Shown here one piece after another: positions 1-4,778 of a stretch of 5,202 bases of DNA; position 1 is the stretch's first letter, and every line of letters begins with the position of its first letter. The position numbers and the translations under genes were made by a program. The stretch covers positions 1 through 5,202 of the forward strand of contig CALIIP010000201.1 in the NCBI GenBank assembly GCA_938018045.1, written 5' to 3'. Below the pieces are notes generated by a model, which was not told the DNA's origin, searched no databases, and worked only from the letters and a program-made list of their open reading frames with translations. The DNA comes from an uncultured Flavobacteriaceae bacterium (lineage in GTDB: Bacteria > Bacteroidota > Bacteroidia > Flavobacteriales > Flavobacteriaceae).

Positions 1-283
1 AAGCTTAGCACTAAACACAAAAAAATATTTATACAAGACCCAAACAATAAATTCTAACCACCTCACCGTAAGAATTACTACCATTATAATATTGGAAGGT
101 TTTGGGTTATTTATAGGTATCTATAAATAATATATGCATTCGGCTCGAAGGCTGCGCTTTTATGTGAACTAAGGTAGCAGGTTTAGTGAAATTTGTTCCT
201 TGATTTGTGTAGTGTTTTATGTACTAATAGGCTATATGTAATCTTGCCTAAATTGGGATGTCAAAGGTGCAGATATAAATAAG
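1..283. other. Left flank without a gene
   Basis: I see no supportable coding region in these bases on either strand. The stretch is AT-rich and holds a perfect AT-rich hairpin (107-130) and, at its right end, sequence resembling the right half of the cassette sites found further along. It may be the end of an upstream cassette or the flank of the array. The first six bases are a HindIII recognition sequence, which has no biological meaning by itself. Confidence 0.5.
107..130. repeat. Perfect 10-bp AT-rich hairpin
   Basis: The left arm TTATTTATAG (107-116) is the exact reverse complement of CTATAAATAA (121-130), around a GTAT loop. There is no adjacent T-tract, so it is not a classical terminator. 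It could be an operator-like palindrome or simply AT-rich sequence; its function is unknown. Confidence 0.4.
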
Positions 284-292
284 TTGTAGCCA
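226..292 (+). repeat. Possible decayed cassette recombination site (right half)
   Basis: TAGGC (228-232) and GCCTA (246-250) can pair, and the first arm runs on as AGGCTAT, as in the two conserved sites downstream. The stretch GTGCAGATATAAATAAGTTGTAGCC (about 268-291) resembles the right half of the site at 1132-1208, including GTT followed by the same TTGTAGCC. I cannot find a matching left half. It is best read as the boundary (G283 | T284) of the first cassette with a degenerate or partial site before it. Confidence 0.3.
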
Positions 293-1195
293 AATAGAAA
301 AAAAATCAAAGGTTTCAATAAGTGGCATTATAGAATCATAATTAATCTCAAGGAAAATAACTAAAATGAAAAAGGACTATAAGTTTCAGCAAGCAAATGG
401 TCGAATTTATAATGCAAATGAATTAATCTTTCCAATTTGCTATGTAGATAAATACACTAGGAATTTAGTTTTTTTGGGAACTGGAACATTTATTAATTCA
501 GAAGGTGGATTTGTTACAGCAAAGCATGTAATGTTTGTAAAAAATAAATTCAATCCTTTGAAAAGGGATAAACCTGCATGGCCATTATTTATTATCCAAT
601 CAATAGGTAATGAGAGACATATAAGACAGGTTGAAAGAATAGATGTAAATCCAAATTCTGATGTTGGCGTTGGATTGCTAGTAGAAAAATTAGATAATGA
701 TGGAAATCGAATAACAAATCCTAAATTGGCAATAAATACAGGAATACCAAAAAAAAAGGATGTGGTTAAAACTTTTGCATATCCAAATTCGGAATTTGTT
801 AGAACAAGTAAGAATGACTTTGAAGGAGATTTTATTCCTGATTGGTTCCAAGGAGAAGTTACAGAGATAATAACTGAGCAAAGAGGATTCTACCAAGGAG
901 AAATAATTCAATCAAATATGCCCGTTGATGGAGGAGCAAGTGGTGGTCCAGTCTTAAATCTAAAAGGAGAAATAATTGCTGTTAATTCAGGAGGAGACCC
1001 AAATTCAAATCCACCAATTTCTTCTTTGACACCAATCAGAAATATTCTATCAATTCAAGTAACAGAAAAGATGACAATAAAAGATTTAGGAAATGCTGGA
1101 GTAATTACAATTAAAGAAGAAGAATAAAAACTGGCTACAAAAAAGTATATACTGCAAGTGAGGCTATGCGCCTCACCTGCGCATATATAAAACCG
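284..1195 (+). mobile_element. Integron-like gene cassette 1 (protease cassette)
   Basis: The cassette starts after G283 with TTGTAGCCA (284-292). The reverse complement TGGCTACAA lies at 1132-1140, four bases after the stop codon of the protease gene. The right boundary is placed after G1195 of the next GTT. One gene, a leader of 82 bases and a 3' hairpin site is the standard make-up of an integron cassette. The direct repeat TTGTAGCCAA (284-293 and 1200-1209) flanks the unit. The assignment rests on pattern only, because no integrase is visible. Confidence 0.5.
366..1127 (+). CDS. Trypsin-like serine protease without signal peptide
   Basis: This 253-residue protein has the layout of a chymotrypsin-fold (S1-type) peptidase. 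The N-terminal barrel has GTGTFI (38-43) followed by FVTAKHV with the likely catalytic His54. The likely catalytic Asp99 is in NPNSDVGVGLL. The nucleophile motif GGASGGPV (189-196) supplies Ser192, followed by GEIIAVNSGG, as in trypsin-2 or HtrA-like domains. I see no signal peptide, membrane segment or PDZ domain, so it probably acts in the cytoplasm on an unknown substrate. The start at 366 follows an AAGGA (350-354) with wide spacing. It is the only gene of cassette 1, with its stop four bases before the cassette site. Peptidases of this fold without PDZ domains occur as single-domain effectors in many accessory loci, but nothing here shows its role. Confidence 0.8.
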   Translation: MKKDYKFQQANGRIYNANELIFPICYVDKYTRNLVFLGTGTFINSEGGFVTAKHVMFVKNKFNPLKRDKPAWPLFIIQSIGNERHIRQVERIDVNPNSDVGVGLLVEKLDNDGNRITNPKLAINTGIPKKKDVVKTFAYPNSEFVRTSKNDFEGDFIPDWFQGEVTEIITEQRGFYQGEIIQSNMPVDGGASGGPVLNLKGEIIAVNSGGDPNSNPPISSLTPIRNILSIQVTEKMTIKDLGNAGVITIKEEE

Positions 1196-1208
1196 TTTTT
1201 TGTAGCCA
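1132..1208 (+). repeat. attC-like cassette site A
   Basis: This is a nested near-palindrome. The outer arms TGGCTACAAAAAA (1132-1144) and TTTTTTGTAGCCA (1196-1208) are perfect reverse complements. Inside are TATATA arms (1146-1151 and 1184-1189). The core stem pairs GCAAGTGAGGC (1154-1164) with GCCTCACCTGC (1170-1180) around TATGC, with one A/C mismatch (A1157 against C1177). The GTT at 1195-1197 would hold the crossover point. There is no T-tract after the core stem and the outer arms match cassette ends, so I prefer a recombination site over a terminator, although the hairpin could also stop transcription. The boxes fit the attC consensus only loosely. Confidence 0.55.
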
Positions 1209-1907
1209 ATTAAAAAAAATCGTAAAAATATCATGAGACTATTTTTCATTTTAATAATACCAATCTTTTTTTCATGTGGGAACAATTCAAACTCGAACAA
1301 GAATACCAATAATAATAGGTTTGAAGATGGTATATATTGTGCTAATGTTGAATATTTTTATTCCAAAACAGGTACTAATTCTAATTATGTTTTAGAGGTT
1401 GAAATCGAAGATAATGAGATATCGAAAATATTTTGGTCAAATGGTGGGTGGTTAGATGACAGTCACTTTAATAGACCAAATATTATAAACAGTAATGCAA
1501 GGTTTGAAAGCGATAGAGAAATTTTGTACAATGTTAAAATTATTGGAAAGCAAGGAACTTGCATACCTTCCTCAAATTCAATTTCTGAATCAGAATTAAT
1601 TAAAGTTGCTGAGAGTTTGAAAATAGATGGGCTCAAAGGTGAAGTAATTTGGGATTCTTATTCTTGTGATTACATAATAATTTACACAGAAGATGCATGG
1701 TATGTAGTAGCCCAAAAGTACTCCGGAACAATTTCATTAAATAAAGGTGATATTATCCGAGGTGACTTGGTAACATTTGGGTTTGAAGATGTTGTGGATG
1801 TTAATACTGGAGATGAAATGAGTTTATACATTGACAATTACTATGCAATCAAATCAAGTGCATGGGAATTAATAGTTGAAAAGTGTGAATTACAAGGCGA
1901 TTATTAG
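1196..1907 (+). mobile_element. Cassette 2 (lipoprotein), lacking a 3' recombination site
   Basis: This segment begins after G1195 with TTTTTTGTAGCCAAT and reaches its ATG 37 bases later, the same leader length as in the cassette starting at 2637. Its gene ends at 1907, and the next cassette's GTTCGGCACA starts on that very base. No reverse complement of its own start precedes this point, so the unit has lost its site or was fused to its neighbour. The closest remnant is ATTGGCAGTTAA at 1982-1993, inside the next segment, which resembles the expected ATTGGCTACAA only partly. Confidence 0.35.
1233..1907 (+). CDS. Predicted lipoprotein of unknown function
   Basis: This 224-residue protein starts with a short hydrophobic signal (residues 3-14) and a likely lipobox FFSC with Cys15 as the lipidated residue. 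An Asn/Ser-rich tether (16-29) follows. The mature part has two blocks. Residues 34-115 contain YCANVEYFYSKTGTNSNY and the WSNGGWLDDSHF segment (68-79), a type of motif I associate with uncharacterised Bacteroidota proteins. Residues 145-220 are beta-rich with a YSG...GDII.GDLV pattern. The four later cysteines (36, 110, 145, 218) could form disulfides if the protein is exported. It is probably anchored in the outer or inner membrane facing the periplasm. The protein looks complete at its C-terminus, but the DNA immediately after the stop belongs to the next cassette. No enzyme motif is seen. Confidence 0.7.
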   Translation: MRLFFILIIPIFFSCGNNSNSNKNTNNNRFEDGIYCANVEYFYSKTGTNSNYVLEVEIEDNEISKIFWSNGGWLDDSHFNRPNIINSNARFESDREILYNVKIIGKQGTCIPSSNSISESELIKVAESLKIDGLKGEVIWDSYSCDYIIIYTEDAWYVVAQKYSGTISLNKGDIIRGDLVTFGFEDVVDVNTGDEMSLYIDNYYAIKSSAWELIVEKCELQGDY

Positions 1908-1934
1908 TTCGGCACAACCAAAAATAAATAACCA

Positions 1935-2024
1935 ATGACAAATAAAAAAATCGGATCAAAGAATTGTAAATATGTCTCCGAATTGGCAGTTAAGAAAATA
2001 TTTTTTATTTGCCAATTCTGCTAA
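1935..2024 (+). CDS. Possible 29-residue small ORF in cassette leader
   Basis: An ATG at 1935 opens 29 codons, ending at TAA 2022-2024. The peptide begins MTNKKIGSKNCKYVSELAV and ends in FFICQFC, giving a basic N-terminal half with one cysteine and a hydrophobic C-terminal half with a CQFC pair. A 9-bp hairpin lies inside its second half. It would explain part of the unusually long leader of cassette 3. No ribosome binding site is evident and the length is within chance, so this is a weak call. Confidence 0.2.
   Translation: MTNKKIGSKNCKYVSELAVKKIFFICQFC
1980..2018. repeat. Hairpin with AT-rich loop
   Basis: GAATTGGCA (1980-1988) pairs exactly with TGCCAATTC (2010-2018) across a 21-base loop that is mostly A and T. 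It lies in the leader of cassette 3, overlapping the possible small ORF. Its left arm contains ATTGGC, shared with the complement of the start of cassette 2 (GCCAAT), so it may be a remnant of the missing site of cassette 2. It could equally be a leader structure controlling the downstream gene. Confidence 0.35.
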
Positions 2025-2028
2025 ACAT

Positions 2029-2042
2029 AAAAACCGGTTTTT
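2029..2042. repeat. 14-base perfect palindrome
   Basis: AAAAACCGGTTTTT is its own reverse complement. The bases just before it and its centre (CATAAAAACCGGTTTTT) resemble the right ends of sites A and B, where AAAACCGTT precedes the cassette junction. It may be a decayed right half of a cassette site or a dimeric protein-binding sequence in the leader of the gene at 2113. Confidence 0.3.
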
Positions 2043-2112
2043 CATTTTCTACAAACAAAGAAAATAATTCGATTGAGGACAGTTACACACAAAAATCACT
2101 AAAATATTAATT

Positions 2113-2559
2113 ATGATTAGAAGAAAATTAGCACTTACATTTGTTATGATTGCATCATTCATTTTTATATCTGGTCAGGCTATTGCTCAAAAACCAGATG
2201 TAAATATGAATACCTCTAAAAAAACATTTTGCTACAAAGGTGCGGATGATTGCGTCTATGTAGCCAAAAGTTGCCAAATGAGAATTGACACCTATTACAG
2301 CAAAGATTTAGAAACAATTTCATTCAAAGAAAAGGGAAAGAAAAAGATTACTTATCTTATTATTCACACAGAACCATATGAAATTTCAGGTAACTCTAAA
2401 CTTGCTCATTCTATTGTTCTCTTTTGTGCTAGTGCTGATGACGCTATGGACGGACATATAAAAGACTCGTATCAAATTGAAGTTATGTATAACAAATCAG
2501 GCAAAATTGAAGATGTTTCCATTAAAGACGGTTTTTCAACTACAATTTATTTTCAATAA
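2113..2559 (+). CDS. Small secreted protein of unknown function
   Basis: This 148-residue protein has a clear Sec signal peptide: basic MIRRK, a hydrophobic stretch (6-20) and an AIA cleavage motif with predicted cut after Ala25. The mature part of about 123 residues has four cysteines (40, 47, 54, 105), three of them spaced by seven, which could form disulfides in the periplasm or outside. The remainder is polar, beta-rich and lysine-rich, with no enzyme motif that I recognise. It is the main gene of cassette 3, ending 13 bases before the cassette site. The start at 2113 is fixed by the signal peptide. Its 205-base leader is the longest among the cassettes and may carry its own promoter or a regulatory structure. 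Confidence 0.7.
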   Translation: MIRRKLALTFVMIASFIFISGQAIAQKPDVNMNTSKKTFCYKGADDCVYVAKSCQMRIDTYYSKDLETISFKEKGKKKITYLIIHTEPYEISGNSKLAHSIVLFCASADDAMDGHIKDSYQIEVMYNKSGKIEDVSIKDGFSTTIYFQ

Positions 2560-2572
2560 AAAAAAAGAATGC

Positions 2573-2642
2573 TGTGCCGAACAAAATATATACGGCAAGT
2601 CAGGCTATGCGCCTGACCTGCGCATATACAAAACCGTTATGC
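2573..2642 (+). repeat. attC-like cassette site B
   Basis: The left box GCCGAAC (2576-2582) and right box GTTATGC (2636-2642) each differ from the integron consensus (RYYYAAC and GTTRRRY) at one position. The core stem pairs GCAAGTCAGGC (2595-2605) with GCCTGACCTGC (2611-2621) around TATGC. It has the same A/C mismatch and the same loop as site A, but with C2601-G2615 where site A has G1160-C1174. The outer boxes do not pair with each other. The left box instead matches the start of cassette 3 and the right box matches the end of cassette 4, as expected for a junction between two cassettes. Confidence 0.65.
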
Positions 2643-3785
2643 CTCATTAAAAAAAAGAAAAGAAAATTCATCAATGGAATTAAACGTAAATCTTTTAAGA
2701 TATAATAAACCAAATATCATAACCACAAGGTTAGACGTACTTGAAGAAACAATGAACTATCTTTCATTCTTCAAAAGTTTAGATTTTACAGAAGGAATAT
2801 TGTTAAACAAGCATAACATAAAAAATAGCACGGAAAGAAAAATGCTTGCAAAACATATTAAGGAGCATATTTCGCTTTCACTTGATTTGGCAAAACAAGC
2901 ATTTAATAGTAAAGAAGAATTGTCATATTTACCTCTTTATTATTCTTGTCTCAATTTAATTAAAGCCCATTTATTATTTATGAATAAAAGGAGTGATTTA
3001 AATCGCAACTTAAGGCATGGAATGTCCTACAATGAAAAACAGATGGGAAGAGATTTTTTTAATGAGGAATTATATTTTTATAAGAAAGGAGCAATACCAT
3101 TTTATTATCAATTAATCTCAGGTCAAACGATTAGGAGCAAGGAACGAATAAAAATTAAAATCCAAGATTTATACACACAAATCAAGGATATATCAGCTGA
3201 ATACGTATTGGTCAGTTCTGAAAAACCTCAAAGAATTGAATTGAAAGGTAACCTAACAAAGATTGGTAAGGAACAATACATAATGCTGACAAATCATTCT
3301 TATACTTATGGAAAGTTACCTTCTTTAAGAAAAGTAAAATCCATGAAAAATTTTCGCTTAGGTAGAAATGATTCTTTTATTTCAAAAACGCCAATAAAAA
3401 CCCAAAGTGAAATTGATAAATTTATTGATTCTAACATTAATAAATATTACATGAGTAATTATTACTGTAATAATTGTAAAGAATTTCATTTGTATACTGG
3501 TGTAAGTGGTAAAAAACATGTTTTCAATGAAGAACTTTCAATAGCTTTAGCATATTTCCATTTAAGCAATATTATAAGATATAACCCAATGCACTATAGA
3601 AAGCTAGTTGATTCAAAATACAATCCATTAATTATTGCCTTAATAAAAAATGGATATTTTACATTTATCAAAAGTATGATAGGTCATTTCCATAAATTTT
3701 CATTTGAGGTAAATATTTAAAAAATAAAAACGAGGCATAATATTAAGGGCTGATAGTCGTGGCAACGCCCGACGATCAGCCCTTG
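2637..3785 (+). mobile_element. Integron-like gene cassette 4 (YaaC-like protein)
   Basis: The cassette opens with TTATGCCTC after G2636 and closes with GAGGCATAAT (3732-3741), the reverse complement apart from the last base. A hairpin and GTTGAAC (3785-3791) then follow. The gene starts 37 bases after the boundary and stops 11 bases before the left box. This is the best-formed cassette of the window. The unit after it shows no matching end, so this is probably the last cassette of the array on this side. Confidence 0.6.
2674..3720 (+). CDS. YaaC-like protein
   Basis: This 348-residue protein resembles the YaaC-like family (named after Bacillus subtilis YaaC, about 315 residues), whose molecular function is not established to my knowledge. 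The features I rely on are the helical block with LYYSCLNLIKAHLLF (88-102), the RHGMSY segment (114-119), the YFYKKGAIPFYYQL region (134-147), and the C-terminal helical block with ALAYFHLSNIIRYNP (291-305). A CNNC pair (Cys265, Cys268) after a tyrosine-rich stretch could be half of a metal site or a knuckle-like insertion, but I see no second CxxC. There is no signal peptide or clear membrane helix, so the protein is likely cytoplasmic. It is the sole gene of cassette 4, with a short leader. I recognised the family by memory of its conserved pattern; a HEPN-like or other all-helical nuclease family is an alternative. Confidence 0.55.
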   Translation: MELNVNLLRYNKPNIITTRLDVLEETMNYLSFFKSLDFTEGILLNKHNIKNSTERKMLAKHIKEHISLSLDLAKQAFNSKEELSYLPLYYSCLNLIKAHLLFMNKRSDLNRNLRHGMSYNEKQMGRDFFNEELYFYKKGAIPFYYQLISGQTIRSKERIKIKIQDLYTQIKDISAEYVLVSSEKPQRIELKGNLTKIGKEQYIMLTNHSYTYGKLPSLRKVKSMKNFRLGRNDSFISKTPIKTQSEIDKFIDSNINKYYMSNYYCNNCKEFHLYTGVSGKKHVFNEELSIALAYFHLSNIIRYNPMHYRKLVDSKYNPLIIALIKNGYFTFIKSMIGHFHKFSFEVNI

Positions 3786-3791
3786 TTGAAC
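3732..3791 (+). repeat. attC-like cassette site C
   Basis: The left box GCATAAT (3735-3741) mirrors the start of cassette 4, and the right box GTTGAAC (3785-3791) fits the integron consensus GTTRRRY exactly. Between them AAGGGCTGAT (3745-3754) pairs with ATCAGCCCTT (3775-3784). After an A/G mismatch, GTCG pairs with CGAC, and after a bulged T3760, GGC pairs with GCC around AAC. The unpaired A3755/G3774 and T3760 recall the extrahelical bases that set strand choice in attC sites. The core shares no sequence with sites A and B. There is no T-tract, so an intrinsic terminator is less likely. Confidence 0.6.
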
Positions 3792-3820
3792 AAAACCAAA
3801 ATCAATTATTTAAGATGAAC

Positions 3821-3851
3821 TTTCAATTTTATAAAGATTCAACTATCTTGT
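3821..3851 (+). promoter_or_regulatory. Possible Bacteroidota-type promoter
   Basis: TTTC (3821-3824) is followed by 19 bases and TATCTTGT (3844-3851), near the Bacteroidota pattern of TTTG, about 19 bases and TAnnTTTG. Transcription would begin about 10-15 bases before the ATG at 3871. Its place just after the last cassette site suggests the downstream genes are transcribed separately from the array. Two of the consensus positions do not match, so this is tentative. Confidence 0.28.
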
Positions 3852-3870
3852 TTTTAAAAAGCAGAAATAT

Positions 3871-4149
3871 ATGTCAGAGACTAGAACACCGATGCAAGTA
3901 AAGCGAGAATTGAAAGCTAGAATGAAGGATTTGAAACCATTGTTACATCGAGGAGCGCATGGAGAAATTTCAGAAAAATTAGCTGTTTCAAAATCCTTTA
4001 TATCAGAAGTTGTTGCGGGTAGAAGATGGGATTTAAATGTCATAGAAGCTTTAATCGAAGTTGGAGAAACTAATTTAAAAAGAGCGATTAGAGCAACTGA
4101 AAAACTCAATAAGATAGTTTCAGAAAATCGAGAGGCGACTCAAGGGTAA
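3871..4149 (+). CDS. Small helix-turn-helix DNA-binding protein
   Basis: This 92-residue protein has a phage-repressor-like (Cro/CI-type) helix-turn-helix. HGEISEKLAVS (30-40) forms the first helix and turn, and KSFISEVVAGRRW (41-53) the recognition helix. Flanking helices are RELKARMKDL before it and LNVIEALIEVGETNLKRAIRATEKL (55-79) after it. The N-terminal region is strongly basic. It is likely a transcriptional regulator or a DNA-binding partner in a small accessory module. No signal or membrane segment is present. It sits 80 bases after the end of the cassette array and 103 bases before the next gene, on the same strand. It lacks an attC-like site after its stop, so I place it outside the array. 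Its target is unknown. Confidence 0.65.
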   Translation: MSETRTPMQVKRELKARMKDLKPLLHRGAHGEISEKLAVSKSFISEVVAGRRWDLNVIEALIEVGETNLKRAIRATEKLNKIVSENREATQG

Positions 4150-4252
4150 TTAATCCAAGAGTCGCCAATCTAAAACTTAAGCATTGCAAATATGCACATT
4201 ATTTGTATTAATTATATAACTTAGATATTCAAACTTTAAAAACTTAGAGGGC

Positions 4253-4498
4253 ATGCATTTAGAATTATCAGATCAAGGTTTTAAGAATCTAGTTGAAGTT
4301 CAAGTTTTTCTAAAAGAAGAAACTGGTAGAACTTTTAACTCGGAAGAAGTTGTCGAATATCTGCTTCAAAATGCAATCAATTATGCCAAGTCTAAACGAT
4401 ATCAAGAAGAAAATGGGGATGTCTACGAACCAAAAATTCAAGGGCAAGATGCCAACGGTTCACCACAAGGATCCTATTTTGGAAATTCATCAGAATGA
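4253..4498 (+). CDS. Small acidic protein of unknown function
   Basis: This 81-residue protein is predicted mostly helical in its first 50 residues. A short strand-like start LELSDQGF is followed by a helix (NLVEVQVFLKEETG), then FNSEEVVEYLLQNAINYAKS. This spacing loosely recalls small ribbon-helix-helix antitoxin-type proteins, but the match is not firm. The last 30 residues are polar, glycine-rich and probably disordered. The reading frame overlaps the next gene, so the two are likely translated together. I do not recognise a family. Confidence 0.5.
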   Translation: MHLELSDQGFKNLVEVQVFLKEETGRTFNSEEVVEYLLQNAINYAKSKRYQEENGDVYEPKIQGQDANGSPQGSYFGNSSE

Positions 4499-4730
4499 GA
4501 AACAAAGGATAGTGACATTTGATCCTGAGATAAAAAAAATCTTTGGTGGAATATTGACAGACAGAAAAGAAATTTTTGAATATGGAGACGGAGAAGGAAT
4601 CAAAGCTTTTGAAGCTGCAAAAAGAAAAATAGAAAACGAGGGAAAAGGAATTGGAAGTTTGATTCCTAGAAGGTTGACAAAAGATGAAATTTCAAGTTTT
4701 GCAAATTTGTATCGAAGAGGTAAAAAATAA
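4449..4730 (+). CDS. Small basic protein of unknown function, overlapping the previous gene
   Basis: From the ATG at 4449 this is a 93-residue protein overlapping the preceding gene by 50 bases in another frame. In-frame ATGs at 4350 and 4413 would lengthen it to 126 or 105 residues with a larger overlap. A GTG at 4512, just past the upstream stop and preceded by AAAGGA, would shorten it. The best conserved-looking part begins at RIVTFDPEIKKIFGG, which favours one of the later starts. The C-terminus is basic (IPRRLTKDEISSFANLYRRGKK). It has no membrane segment or known motif. A strong terminator follows closely, so it closes the transcript. Pairing with the upstream small protein suggests a two-component unit such as toxin-antitoxin, but no known toxin motif is visible. 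Confidence 0.5.
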   Translation: MPTVHHKDPILEIHQNEKQRIVTFDPEIKKIFGGILTDRKEIFEYGDGEGIKAFEAAKRKIENEGKGIGSLIPRRLTKDEISSFANLYRRGKK

Positions 4731-4740
4731 GAATTTAGAA

Positions 4741-4778
4741 ACCCGATTCAAAATTAATTGAATCGGGTATTTTTTTTT
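4741..4778 (+). terminator. Rho-independent terminator
   Basis: ACCCGATTCAA (4741-4751) pairs perfectly with TTGAATCGGGT (4758-4768) around AATTAA. One A and nine T residues (4770-4778) follow. It lies 10 bases after the stop of the preceding gene and ends the small operon-like block at 4253-4730. Confidence 0.9.

Larger units (their letters stand above)
1908..2636 (+). mobile_element. Integron-like gene cassette 3 (secreted protein)
   Basis: GTTCGGCACA (1907-1916) is an exact 10-base reverse complement of TGTGCCGAAC (2573-2582), which lies 13 bases after the stop codon of the enclosed gene. With the crossover after G in both GTT boxes, the cassette runs from T1908 to G2636. It is unusual in its leader of 205 bases before the main gene, against 37 in two of the other units. 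That leader holds a possible small ORF and two palindromes. Confidence 0.55.

Noticed and set aside
1..6. HindIII sequence at the first base as a cloning junction
   Set aside because: A six-base match at the window edge is no evidence of cloning without vector sequence beside it.
690..911. Minus-strand open frame of 73 codons inside the protease gene
   Set aside because: It lies wholly opposite a gene with a clear catalytic triad and gives a low-complexity Ile/Ser/Phe-rich peptide.
1055..1309. Minus-strand open frame of 84 codons across the cassette junction
   Set aside because: It runs through the site A hairpin and the starts and ends of two supported genes; the peptide is a hydrophobic artefact of A-rich sequence read on the other strand.
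1132..2642. Sites A and B as ordinary rho-independent terminators
   Set aside because: No T-tract follows the core stems, and the outer boxes match the far ends of the cassettes. They may still reduce read-through.
3843..4109. Minus-strand open frame of 88 codons opposite the helix-turn-helix gene
   Set aside because: The plus-strand frame encodes a recognisable DNA-binding fold, so the opposite frame is a shadow.
4200..4240. Promoter before the gene at 4253
   Set aside because: TTTG at 4202-4205 has the right kind of -33 sequence, but the bases 19 later match the -7 pattern only at TA, so I do not call it.
4350..4448. Start of the last small gene at 4350 or 4413
   Set aside because: These starts would overlap the preceding gene by 149 or 86 bases; the start at 4449 keeps the overlap smaller and retains the likely folded part.
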